Assembly: GCA_963727285.1 (NCBI GenBank)
Contig: CAVSFF010000009.1
Location: forward strand, 1,237,517-1,301,516
Origin: CAITWD01 sp963727285
Lineage (GTDB): Bacteria; Actinomycetota; Thermoleophilia; Miltoncostaeales; Miltoncostaeaceae
Direction: 5' to 3'
DNA: 64,000 nt
Shown piece by piece: positions 8,763-16,535 of this stretch. Below the pieces are notes generated by a model, which was not told the origin of the DNA, made no database searches, and saw only the letters and a program-made list of their open reading frames with translations. The stretch's first letter is position 1. Each line of letters begins with the position of its first letter. The translations under genes were made by a program, and so were the position numbers.

Positions 8763-8840
8763 TTCGCGTGCTGCCGGATCGCCGCCGCGGACCGGGTTCC
8801 GTCCCGGACCGCGATGCGTGATCCGGCACCACCGTCCCGA

Positions 8841-9308
8841 TCAGCGGCGCTCGTCGAAGAAGCGCTGCAGGACCGCCAGCGACTCGGTCGCCAGCACCCC
8901 TCCCTGCACTTCCGTGCGATGCAGCAGGCGCGGGTCGCCGAGGATATTGATGACGCTCCCGGCCGCGCCGAGCTTCTGGTCCGGAGCTCCGTAGACGACG
9001 CGGGCGACGCGGGCCTGTTGGATCGCACCGGCGCACATCGGGCACGGCTCGAGCGTGACATAGAGGACGGCCCCCGGCAGGCGCCATCCGCCGAGCGTCA
9101 GCGCCGCCGCGCGGAGCGCCAGGAGCTCGGCGTGCGCGGTCGGATCTCCGTGGAGTTCGCGTTCATTGCGCCCGGTGCCCACGACGTCGCCGTCGTTGAC
9201 GACGACGGCCCCGACCGGGACATCGCCGTGCACTCCGGCCGCCGCCGCCTCACGGAGCGCAAGGCGCATGAAGTACTCGTCCTTGGGGAAGATCGCGCGG
9301 CGGGCCAT
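8841..9308 (-). CDS. tadA: tRNA-specific adenosine-34 deaminase TadA
   Basis: Converts A34 to inosine in tRNA-Arg(ACG), which is itself encoded in this window at 44450-44523. The cytidine-deaminase fold has zinc ligand His59 and catalytic Glu61 (TAHAELLALR), and zinc ligands Cys89 and Cys92 (EPCPMCAGA). The length of 155 residues is standard. Start ATG 9308 (MARRAIFPKDEYFMRLAL). It is divergent from the LOG-family gene, with ~100 bp between starts. Confidence 0.95.
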   Translation of the reverse strand: MARRAIFPKDEYFMRLALREAAAAGVHGDVPVGAVVVNDGDVVGTGRNERELHGDPTAHAELLALRAAALTLGGWRLPGAVLYVTLEPCPMCAGAIQQARVARVVYGAPDQKLGAAGSVINILGDPRLLHRTEVQGGVLATESLAVLQRFFDERR

Positions 9309-9412
9309 CGTCCTGCATTCTGCCGTGCGCGGCGCGCCGATCCGAGGAAGCCGACGTTCGCGGATGTGATGGGATGTACGTCGGGTACGTCGCCCCGACC
9401 CCCGGAGGAACG

Positions 9413-10183
9413 ATGGCGAATCAAGACGGGAAGTCCAAGAACGGCCGCCGCGGGCGTCTGACCGTCCGCGGTTCGGCGCTCGAGCACGTCGAGAACGCCG
9501 ACGTCCGCCTGTTGAACCGCGAGCGGGACGCGGAGTTCATCCACACCGACCCGTGGCGTGCACTGCGTATTCTTGGTGAGTTCGTCGACGGGTTCGATGC
9601 ACTTGCCCGCGTCGGGCATTGCGTGTCGGTGTTCGGCTCGGCGCGCGCGAGCGAGACCGATCCGAACTACGAGGCGGCGCGGGCGGTCGGCCGGGGACTG
9701 GCCGAGGCCGGGCTCGGCGTGATTACCGGTGGCGGCCCCGGGATCATGGAGGCGGCGAACCGCGGCGCCTTCGAGGCGGGGGGCATGTCGATCGGCTGCA
9801 ACATCGAGCTCCCGCACGAACAGCACGCCAACGAGTACGTCAGCCTCCAGATCGACTTCCGCTATTTCTTCGTGCGCAAGACGATGTTCGTCAAGTACTC
9901 GGAAGGGTTCATCGTGTTCCCCGGCGGGTTCGGGACCATGGACGAGTTGTTCGAGTCGCTGACGCTGATCCAGACGGGCAAGACGCATGGGTTTCCACTG
10001 GTGCTGTACGGCAGTGACTTCTGGGACGATCTCGTGCGCTGGATGCGCCGGCGCCTCGTCGGCGACGGGCTGATCACCAAGGCGGACCTCGACCTGATGC
10101 ACATCGTCGACACGCCCGAGGCCGCGTGCCGGATCTTCGCCAAACTCCACGCGGCGCACCGCGGCGCGGGCGGGCCACGGTGA
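9413..10183 (+). CDS. LOG family (TIGR00730) Rossmann-fold protein
   Basis: Lysine-decarboxylase-like / LOG family protein. Characterised relatives hydrolyse cytokinin riboside monophosphates or act as nucleoside 5'-monophosphate phosphoribohydrolases. The family signatures GGGPGIMEAANRGA and PGGFGTMDELFE (nucleotide-binding and catalytic Glu) are both complete. I choose ATG 9413 (MANQDGKSKNG) because CCCGGAGGAACG just upstream is a good ribosome-binding site; an ATG at 9374 would add 13 unremarkable residues. About 256 residues. The stop overlaps the next start by GTGA, so it is translationally coupled to the RibD-like reductase. Confidence 0.9.
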   Translation: MANQDGKSKNGRRGRLTVRGSALEHVENADVRLLNRERDAEFIHTDPWRALRILGEFVDGFDALARVGHCVSVFGSARASETDPNYEAARAVGRGLAEAGLGVITGGGPGIMEAANRGAFEAGGMSIGCNIELPHEQHANEYVSLQIDFRYFFVRKTMFVKYSEGFIVFPGGFGTMDELFESLTLIQTGKTHGFPLVLYGSDFWDDLVRWMRRRLVGDGLITKADLDLMHIVDTPEAACRIFAKLHAAHRGAGGPR

Positions 10184-10950
10184 CCGGCGCGGACGCTCCC
10201 CGCCCGGCGGCACGGCTGCTGATCGGGGACGCGCCGACCGGCGATCCCGTCGCCGACTTCGTGGGGCTTCCGCGTCGCGCCGGCCCCGAACGCCCGTGGG
10301 TCATGGCCAACGTGGTCGCGAGCGCCGACGGCGCGACCGCGCTCGCGGGCGAGTCGCGGGAGCTGTCAGGTCCCGCGGACCGTGCCGTCTTCCACGCCTT
10401 GCGCGCGATTGCGGACGCCGTGATGGCCGGTGCGGCGACGGTGCGGGCGGACCGTTACGGTCCGTACCGTCCGGAACCCGACGTCGTCGACGCCCGCCGG
10501 CGGCGTGGGCAGAAGCCCGGTGCGCCGATTGTCGTCGTCTCACGGTCGCTTGACCTCGACTGGGACAGCCCGCTGTTCACCGAGGCCGAGATGCCGACGA
10601 TCGTGGCCGCGCCGGCGGACGCGCCCGCCGCCGGTCGCGCCGCCGCCCGCGCGGCCGGGGATCTGGTCATCGCCGGGACCGGGGGCGTCGACATGACCGA
10701 GCTGGTGGCCGAGTTGGGGCGACGCGGCGTGCCGAGCCTTCTCTGCGAGGGCGGCCCCGGGATGTTTGCGCAGCTCGCGGAGGCCGATCTGCTCGATGAG
10801 CTGTTCCTGGCGATCTCCCCGCAGCTTGTGGCCGGCGGCGCCCAGCGGGTGCTCCCCGGCGCGCTGCTGGTGCCGCCCCTGCCGTTGCGGATCGTCGCGC
10901 TGATGGAGGCCGACGGGTTCCTGTTCGTGCGGTACGAGATCATCCGATGA
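10180..10950 (+). CDS. Pyrimidine reductase family protein (RibD C-terminal/DHFR-like)
   Basis: A 256-residue NADPH-dependent reductase-like protein. It starts at GTG 10180, whose last bases overlap the previous stop. The RibD C-terminal / HTP-reductase pattern is clear: WVMANVVASADGATAL, the A-D-A-V-M-A-G-A-A-T-V-RADRYGPYRP nucleotide-binding strand, and LLCEGGPGMFAQLAEADLLDELFLAISP. The deaminase half of bifunctional RibD is absent, so riboflavin synthesis is not assured. Actinobacterial relatives of this type are often stand-alone and of unknown substrate. The stop overlaps the next ATG by four bases (ATGA), so four genes from LOG to nth form one operon. Confidence 0.85.
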   Translation: MTGADAPRPAARLLIGDAPTGDPVADFVGLPRRAGPERPWVMANVVASADGATALAGESRELSGPADRAVFHALRAIADAVMAGAATVRADRYGPYRPEPDVVDARRRRGQKPGAPIVVVSRSLDLDWDSPLFTEAEMPTIVAAPADAPAAGRAAARAAGDLVIAGTGGVDMTELVAELGRRGVPSLLCEGGPGMFAQLAEADLLDELFLAISPQLVAGGAQRVLPGALLVPPLPLRIVALMEADGFLFVRYEIIR

Positions 10951-11306
10951 CCGACTCGGACGCCGCGATCGCCGCCGCCCACGTGGCGGCCCTGGGCGGG
11001 TTGCAGGCGCTCGCGGGCGAGATGACCCCGGCAACCCCGCCCACCGGGGTTGCGGCGCGGATGGGAGAGCTGGTGGCGGTCCGCGACCCGGCGCCCGAAG
11101 CGCTCGACTTCGCCCGCACCTACGTCTTTGCCGCCCGCGTCGGCGGGGCCGCCGCCGACCACGAGCGCGCGCGCCGCTGGCTCGAGGGGTGGCTGGCCGA
11201 TCCGCGGCGCACGCCGGACGAGGCGCTGGCGGCGGTCACCGACGGAATCCGCTTCGCCCAGCGCCTGCACCGGGCGCTCGGGATCGGCGGGGACCCGCCC
11301 GGATGA
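10947..11306 (+). CDS. Small alpha-helical protein of unknown function in the nth operon
   Basis: A 119-residue, Ala-rich, mostly helical soluble protein with no signal peptide or membrane segment. I do not recognise a family. It is clearly a real gene: it starts on ATGA overlapping the reductase stop and its own stop overlaps the nth start in the same way, so its frame is fixed by translational coupling on both sides. Conserved-looking features are the central EALDFARTYVFAARVGG and the basic HERARRWLEGWL. Its location between a reductase and endonuclease III does not settle a role. Confidence 0.7.
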   Translation: MTDSDAAIAAAHVAALGGLQALAGEMTPATPPTGVAARMGELVAVRDPAPEALDFARTYVFAARVGGAAADHERARRWLEGWLADPRRTPDEALAAVTDGIRFAQRLHRALGIGGDPPG

Positions 11307-11998
11307 CCGTGCCCCCGCCGGCGCAGGTGGCTCGCCCGCGATCGCCCCGGGGCCGTGCCCGTGCGGTGGTCGACGGGCTGCGGGAGGCCTATCCGGACAT
11401 CGTCGTCCCGCTCGATCACGGCTCCCCGTTTCAGCTGCTCGCGGCGATCATCTTGTCCGCGCAATGCACCGATGTGCGCGTCAACCAGGTCACGCCGGCG
11501 CTGTTCGCCTACGCGCCCGATGCCGCCACGATGGCGACGGCGGACCCCGCGGAAGTCGAGCGGCTGATCTATCCGACCGGGTTCTTTCGTGCCAAGACGC
11601 GCAGCCTGATCGGGATGGCACAGGCGGTCGTGGAGCGCTTCGGCGGCGAGATTCCGGACCGCATGGAAGATCTGGTGACGCTGCCCGGCGTGGGGCGCAA
11701 GACCGCCAACGTGATCCTGGGTCACGGCTTCGGAACACCCGGGATCGCGGTCGATACACACGTGCTGCGGCTGTCGCGTCGCCTGGGCCTTACCGAGGCG
11801 ACGGATCCCGTGCGGGTCGAGCGCGAGCTCTGCGCGCTGTGGCCCCGACGCGACTGGAGCGACGCCTCGATGCGGCTGATCTATCACGGACGGCGGGTCT
11901 GCACCGCGCGATCGCCCCGTTGCGGGGAGTGCGTGTTCCGCGGCTGGTGCCCGTCGCGGGCTACGGACCCGGCGGTGCGGCAAGCATCGCCGCGATAG
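11303..11998 (+). CDS. nth: Endonuclease III
   Basis: Bifunctional DNA glycosylase / AP lyase for oxidised pyrimidines in base excision repair. 231 residues from ATG 11303. The helix-hairpin-helix LPGVGRKTANVILG carries catalytic Lys133, VDTHVLRLSRR carries catalytic Asp151, and Cys200, 207, 210 and 216 give the C-x6-C-x2-C-x5-C iron-sulfur cluster loop. All family landmarks are intact. It is the last gene of the operon that begins at 9413. Its 3' end overlaps the convergent Nudix gene by 38 bp. Confidence 0.96.
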   Translation: MTVPPPAQVARPRSPRGRARAVVDGLREAYPDIVVPLDHGSPFQLLAAIILSAQCTDVRVNQVTPALFAYAPDAATMATADPAEVERLIYPTGFFRAKTRSLIGMAQAVVERFGGEIPDRMEDLVTLPGVGRKTANVILGHGFGTPGIAVDTHVLRLSRRLGLTEATDPVRVERELCALWPRRDWSDASMRLIYHGRRVCTARSPRCGECVFRGWCPSRATDPAVRQASPR

Positions 11999-12410
11999 CG
12001 GGCGCGGCCTGCGCCCAGGTCGTGCGGTGGCTGTCCCAATGCAGGTGCCCGGCGACGTCGGCGACCCCGACCCACCGGTGACCGTCGTGCTCGCGAGGGT
12101 CGATGCGGATCCGCCCCTCCGGCGCGATCGCGGCGAACACGGTCTTGTGCAGGGTCAGGCCCGGGCGGGCATGGATCGTGACCATGTCGATGACACAGAC
12201 CAGTCCTGCCGGGGCGATCGTGAGACCGGCTTCTTCGGCGATCTCGCGGCAGCACGCCGTCTGCGCATCCTCGCCCGGTTCGATTCCACCCGAGACCGGT
12301 TGCCACAGCGGGGGATGCTTGCCGGGCGCGTCCGGCGCGTGGAGCAGCAGCACCTCGGCCTCCGGACCCGTGGGCCGGACGAGCCAGCATTCGATCGAGG
12401 GGCGGATCAT
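11961..12410 (-). CDS. Nudix hydrolase
   Basis: A 149-residue Nudix pyrophosphohydrolase. The complete Nudix box G-x5-E-x7-R-E-U-x-E-E-x-G-U spans residues 41-63 (GGIEPGED then REIAEEAGL), which binds the metal and catalyses attack on a diphosphate. The surrounding LWQPVSGGIEPGED and HRWVGVADVAGHL resemble dihydroneopterin-triphosphate or NTP-type Nudix members, but the substrate cannot be assigned. Start ATG 12410. The 3' end runs into nth on the opposite strand. Confidence 0.88.
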   Translation of the reverse strand: MIRPSIECWLVRPTGPEAEVLLLHAPDAPGKHPPLWQPVSGGIEPGEDAQTACCREIAEEAGLTIAPAGLVCVIDMVTIHARPGLTLHKTVFAAIAPEGRIRIDPREHDGHRWVGVADVAGHLHWDSHRTTWAQAAPAIAAMLAAPPGP

Positions 12411-12422
12411 CGGCGGGTTCCG

Positions 12423-12460
12423 TGCGCCCGTCCCGGTGCCTTGGCACCGGGACGGGCGCA
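12423..12460 (-). terminator. 18-bp perfect hairpin, terminator of the HdeD-like gene
   Basis: Arms 12423-12440 and 12443-12460 are perfect 18-bp complements around a 2-nt centre, 5 bp past the HdeD-like stop at 12466. It is one of the strongest hairpins in the window. It should also insulate the Nudix gene, which starts 12 bp further on. Confidence 0.75.
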
Positions 12461-12465
12461 GGCAC

Positions 12466-13041
12466 TCAGTCCAGCGACCGAAGCTGGAACGCCGTGATGA
12501 TCAGGGCGACGCCCCGCAGCATCGCCGTGGCACCGACGAAGATCAGGACGAAGGCGGCCTTCTTGGTGATGTCGCCCGACACCAGAAACGCCAGCGCGAG
12601 CTCGATCAACCCCAGCACGAGGCGGGTCCACCACAGCTCGAGGTCGCGGTTCGACAATGCCAGCACGATGTCGAAGACGCCCTTGATCAACAGCAGCCAC
12701 CCGACGATCTCGGCCAGGGCCATGAAGGTGTTGCCCGGGTGCACGAACGACAGCACCGCTCCGACCAGCAACGCCACGCCGAGGATCGCGTGGAACCAGC
12801 GCCAGCCGCCGCGGACGACTCCGGAGGTCACGAGCTCCTCGACGCCGGCGACCAGGAACACGATGCCGATCAGGATGCCGACGGCGTTGACCGAATGCAC
12901 GTTGAAGCGGAAGACGACGAGCGAAAAGATGACCCACAGGATGCCGAGGATCAGCGGGACCCACCAGAGGCGTCGCAGTGCGGCCACGAATTCGTAGGTC
13001 AGGGCGTCGCCGGACGGCAGCGGCGATGTTGCGGTCGACAC
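12466..13041 (-). CDS. HdeD/DUF308 family membrane protein
   Basis: A 191-residue polytopic membrane protein with six predicted helices and the repeated pairs typical of HdeD (VPLILGILWVIFSLVVF, VNAVGILIGIVFLVAGVEEL, FHAILGVALLVGAVLSFVHP, FMALAEIVGWLLLIKGVFDI, LVLGLIELALAFLVSGDI). In E. coli HdeD helps acid resistance at high density; in actinobacteria the role is open. I choose GTG 13041 (VSTATSPLPSG) because AAGGAG lies 8 bp upstream. Longer starts (up to 13128) add a basic, low-complexity stretch. A terminator hairpin follows the stop. Confidence 0.85.
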   Translation of the reverse strand: MSTATSPLPSGDALTYEFVAALRRLWWVPLILGILWVIFSLVVFRFNVHSVNAVGILIGIVFLVAGVEELVTSGVVRGGWRWFHAILGVALLVGAVLSFVHPGNTFMALAEIVGWLLLIKGVFDIVLALSNRDLELWWTRLVLGLIELALAFLVSGDITKKAAFVLIFVGATAMLRGVALIITAFQLRSLD

Positions 13042-13237
13042 GGGGAACGGCTCCTTGGACGGTGGGGATGGTCTGGTTCCACATTGTCGCCGGAGCCCCC
13101 GTTTCCTGTCTCGGACCCCAGCCACCATCGTCGCGAGCCACCCGGAGATAGAGGGGTTGTGCTTTCCCGCGGGGCTGCCGATATACCGGTCACGGGCCTG
13201 GCCCGGAGCCGATCAGGACATGATCAGGGGGACGACG

Positions 13238-13717
13238 GTGAAGGCACAGATCGCACGCGTGAGCACAGTCGCAGTCTTGGCGCTCGGGGTCCTCGGGGTC
13301 CCGGCGGCGATGGCCTGCGGCGGCGGGCACTCCGGGAACCATGACGGCCGCACGACGTGGACGCACCGGCATGACGGCTGGACGCACTCGGGCAGCGACA
13401 CCTCCGGGCCGCCGACGACATACGGGCAGCACACCGGCCACTGCGGCGGGTCCACAGGCGGCAGCACGGGACCGTCCGGTGGTGGCGGGTCGTCGCGGAC
13501 CCACGGGGGGCACGCTCTAGGCGTCATCGGGTCGCGGGGATCGTCGTCGTGCGCCCGGACGGGCGCGGCGGCGCTCCGCGGCACGTCGCCGCGGCTCGGC
13601 CAGGACGCCGGACGCGCTGGGCCGGTCGGGGAGCTCGGCCCTTCGTGTTCGGCGTCGACGGCATCCGCCGCGCCGCGGATCAGTCGGCGGTCAGCTCCCG
13701 GCGCGCCTCGCGCATGA
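13238..13717 (+). CDS. Small secreted Gly/His-rich protein
   Basis: From GTG 13238 (AGGGGG 6 bp upstream) the first ~30 residues are a clean Sec signal, VKAQIARVSTVAVLALGVLG followed by VPAAMA and a likely cleavage before CGGGHSGNH. The mature part is rich in Gly, His, Ser and Thr (HDG, TWTHRHDGWTH), perhaps metal-binding. The last ~60 residues are Arg/Ser/Ala-rich, look unlike the rest and overlap the convergent ppk2 by 38 bp, so the true end could be earlier if a base is wrong. No family recognised. Confidence 0.5.
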   Translation: MKAQIARVSTVAVLALGVLGVPAAMACGGGHSGNHDGRTTWTHRHDGWTHSGSDTSGPPTTYGQHTGHCGGSTGGSTGPSGGGGSSRTHGGHALGVIGSRGSSSCARTGAAALRGTSPRLGQDAGRAGPVGELGPSCSASTASAAPRISRRSAPGAPRA

Positions 13718-14651
13718 CCGCACGCGCGGCCGCGTCCACCTCCGGGTAGCGCGGATCGATCGCGGCGAGCGCATCGATCAGGATGCCGGCGGTCGCGACG
13801 CGGGCGAACCACTTGTGATCGGCCGGGACCACGTGCCATGGCGCCCATTCGGTGCTCGTGTTGCTCAGCATTTCCGAGTACGCCTTCTGGTACGAGCCCC
13901 AATGCTCGCGTTCGGCCAGGTCCTCCGGCGAGAATTTCCAGTTGCGGGACGGGTCGTCGATCCGCGACAACAGGCGCTTGCGCTGTTCGTCGAGCGACAG
14001 GTGGAGAAACACCTTGACGATGTGGACGCCGTTGGCCGTCAGATAGCGCTCCCAGTCGTTGATCTCCCGGTAACGCCGCTCCCAGAAGTGGTTCCCCGGA
14101 TCGCCCGCCGGCAACTGCTCATGGGCCAGCAGATGCGGGTGCACCCGGACGACGAGGACTTCCTCGTAGTGGGACCGGTTGAAGATGCCGATCCGGCCCC
14201 GCGCGGGAAGTTGGCGATGGTAGCGCCACAGGTAGTCGTGGCTGAGATCTTCCGCCGAGGGGACCTTGAAGGCATGGACGTCGACGCCCTGCGGGTTCAC
14301 GCCGCTCATGACGTGCTTGATCGTGCCGTCTTTGCCGCTCGCGTCGATCCCCTGGACGATCATCAGCACCGCGAAGGTGTTCTGCGCCGCAAGCCGCTGC
14401 TGATAGTCGGCCAGAAGCTCGACTCCCTCGGCCAGCCGTCCCCCGGCCTGATCCTTGGTCAGCGCGCCGAAGGTGTCGCCCGGGTCCCAATCATCATCGA
14501 GATGAACCCGGCGTCCCGGGTGGACGCGCATGGGCGCGATCATGTTCCGGACAAACTGATGCCGGTCGCTCAAGGTGCCGTCCTCGTCCTCCGCCGGGGC
14601 AAGGGTCGCCGCTGAGGCGCCCGCTCGTGAGAATACCCGGGCGCGCGGCAC
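13680..14651 (-). CDS. ppk2: Polyphosphate kinase 2 (polyphosphate:nucleotide phosphotransferase)
   Basis: Uses polyphosphate to phosphorylate nucleotides. Walker A at residues 101-109 (GIDASGKDG) and the PPK2 lid and Walker B region GRIGIFNRSHYEEVLVVRV at ~152-170 are intact, as are YLWRYHRQLP and FLHLSLDEQRKRLLSRIDDP, the latter typical of single-domain PPK2 class III enzymes that can phosphorylate both AMP and ADP. Length 323 with the first start GTG/ATG at 14651; TTG 14573 (SDRHQFVRNM) is a shorter alternative since the first 26 residues are low-complexity. Nramp-like and MgtE-like genes lie upstream on the same strand; Mg2+ supply and polyphosphate metabolism may be linked. Confidence 0.93.
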   Translation of the reverse strand: MPRARVFSRAGASAATLAPAEDEDGTLSDRHQFVRNMIAPMRVHPGRRVHLDDDWDPGDTFGALTKDQAGGRLAEGVELLADYQQRLAAQNTFAVLMIVQGIDASGKDGTIKHVMSGVNPQGVDVHAFKVPSAEDLSHDYLWRYHRQLPARGRIGIFNRSHYEEVLVVRVHPHLLAHEQLPAGDPGNHFWERRYREINDWERYLTANGVHIVKVFLHLSLDEQRKRLLSRIDDPSRNWKFSPEDLAEREHWGSYQKAYSEMLSNTSTEWAPWHVVPADHKWFARVATAGILIDALAAIDPRYPEVDAAARAVMREARRELTAD

Positions 14652-14664
14652 GGGCGGCGGGGCG

Positions 14665-16302
14665 TCAGTTTGCCAGTTGGACAGCCTTCACGACGAGCAG
14701 CAGGACGGCGACGACCAGGTAGATCCGCAGGATCCACATCGCCAGTCGCACGGGGAACGTCAGCGTCGGCCGGGTCAGCAGGGCGGATTGCGGCATGGTC
14801 CACGACTCGCGTGCGGCGGTGGGGGGGCGCGTCGCCGGGGCCTGGCGCCGATTGCTGACGACAATCGCGATCGCGAAGGCGACGAGCCCGATCCCGAGAC
14901 CGATGGCGAGCTCAACGGTCAGCCGCGGAACGTTGACCCCCGGGAACAGCGTCGTGACAATCAGGATCCCGGAGAGCATCAGCAGGACGCCGAGGATGAC
15001 CATCGCGACGGCGTTGAGCCAGGAACGGTTGACCCAGGGACCGAGCACGTCCCGGTCGTTGCACAGGATCAGCAGAAACACGCTCGCGCTCGGCAACAGC
15101 ACGCCGGCCAGGGCCTGGACGGAGGTGGTGATCACCCCGAGCGGGGCGTTGGGAATGAGGACGATCGCCGCCGCCAGCACGACGAAGCTGATGAACGACG
15201 CATAGAAGCCCTTGGCGTCGCGGATGCCGCGGTGCAGCGAATGGCGGATCCCGAACGTGTCGCCGACCGCGTACGAGGTCGCGAGCGTCACCGCCGCGGC
15301 GCCGATCAGGGACGCGTTCAGCAGGATGATCGCGTACATCGTGCCCGCCGCCGGGCCGACCTCAGACCGCAGTCCCGCGGCGACGCCGCCCGCATCGGTG
15401 AAGTGTCCGGCCAGCGCGGTGCCCCCGAAGGCGGCGGCGCAAATCGCGATGAGTGCCCCCGCGCCGATCACCGTGATGACCGAGCCCAGCACCGTGTCGA
15501 TCCGCTCGTAGTTGATCCAGCGCGTGGTAATCCGCTTGTCGATGATGTTCGACTGCTGGAAGAACAACTGCCACGGCGCGACCGTCGTGCCCACGATGGC
15601 GATGATCAACAGGACGGATGTGGAGTTGGCCCCGCCCTGGATGCCGGGCACGACGGTGTGATGGACGACCGACCCGCCGGAGGGGTGGCTCATGATCAGC
15701 AGCGGAATGATCAGCAGGTTCGCGGCCACGAACAGGAACATGAACCGCTCCCACCGCCGGAAGCTGCCGCTGGCGGTGACCGCCACCAGCAGCGCGGCTG
15801 CGATCGGCACCGAGATGTAGTCGCTGACCCCGAAATACCCGAGCGCCAACGCGATCCCGATGAACTCCGTCACGATCGTCAGGAAGTTGAGCACGAACAG
15901 GTCGATGACCGAGAACGCGCCCCAGAACCTTCCGAACCGCTCGAAGATGAGCTTGCCGTGGCCCACGCCGGTGACCGCGCCCAGCCGGATCACCATCTCC
16001 TGGTTGACGATCAGCACCGGCACGAGCAGCACCAGCACCCAGAGCAGGCTGGTGCCGTAGTTCTGGCCCGCCTGGCTGTAGGTCGAGACGCCACCGGCGT
16101 CGTTGTCGCCGACCATGACGATGATGCCGGGGCCGAGCACCGCGAGCATGGCGAGGAGCCGTCCGCGCACGCCGGTGCGCCCGTGTTCGTGCTGGCCGAT
16201 CGTCCCGAACGCGCCCTTGATGTCACCCACATGCGCCGAATCCAGGACAGGGGGCGTCGGAACGGACGCGCCGTCTGGTGCACGCTGAGTCTGTTCGCTC
16301 AT
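14665..16302 (-). CDS. Nramp-like divalent metal transporter, Nramp-related Mg transporter-like
   Basis: A 545-residue protein of the Nramp superfamily with 11-12 transmembrane helices. In canonical Mn/Fe transporters the TM1 motif is DPGN and the TM6 motif MPHN, whose Met binds the soft metal. Here TM1 reads DNDAGG (residues 66-71) and TM6 reads GTTVAPWQLFF (residues 238-248), so Met is replaced by Ala242, with Trp after Pro. Loss of that Met is what I recall for Nramp-related Mg2+ transporters, which are known from actinobacteria. The upstream gene encodes an MgtE-N/CBS protein, which supports Mg2+. Start ATG 16302. C-terminal ~70 residues add one extra membrane helix (WILRIYLVVAVLLLVVKAVQ). 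Confidence 0.85.
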   Translation of the reverse strand: MSEQTQRAPDGASVPTPPVLDSAHVGDIKGAFGTIGQHEHGRTGVRGRLLAMLAVLGPGIIVMVGDNDAGGVSTYSQAGQNYGTSLLWVLVLLVPVLIVNQEMVIRLGAVTGVGHGKLIFERFGRFWGAFSVIDLFVLNFLTIVTEFIGIALALGYFGVSDYISVPIAAALLVAVTASGSFRRWERFMFLFVAANLLIIPLLIMSHPSGGSVVHHTVVPGIQGGANSTSVLLIIAIVGTTVAPWQLFFQQSNIIDKRITTRWINYERIDTVLGSVITVIGAGALIAICAAAFGGTALAGHFTDAGGVAAGLRSEVGPAAGTMYAIILLNASLIGAAAVTLATSYAVGDTFGIRHSLHRGIRDAKGFYASFISFVVLAAAIVLIPNAPLGVITTSVQALAGVLLPSASVFLLILCNDRDVLGPWVNRSWLNAVAMVILGVLLMLSGILIVTTLFPGVNVPRLTVELAIGLGIGLVAFAIAIVVSNRRQAPATRPPTAARESWTMPQSALLTRPTLTFPVRLAMWILRIYLVVAVLLLVVKAVQLAN

Positions 16303-16535
16303 CGCGGGCCTCCCGGGGAATACAGCAGTCGTGCGCGGTGGTGATCGTCCGCGCGCGCCGATTCAGCCGATGAGAGCCGCGGGCACGCTATGTGCCGGTG
16401 ACGACCCCCGGTGACCCGGCAAGGCGCGGACGCTCGGTACTGTGGGGTGTGTCGGTATCCGTCATTTCGTTGCCAGGCTGGGGTGTGCGCACCGGGTCTG
16501 GGCGCCTTGAGACGGTACCACGCAGAAGGGGTCGG

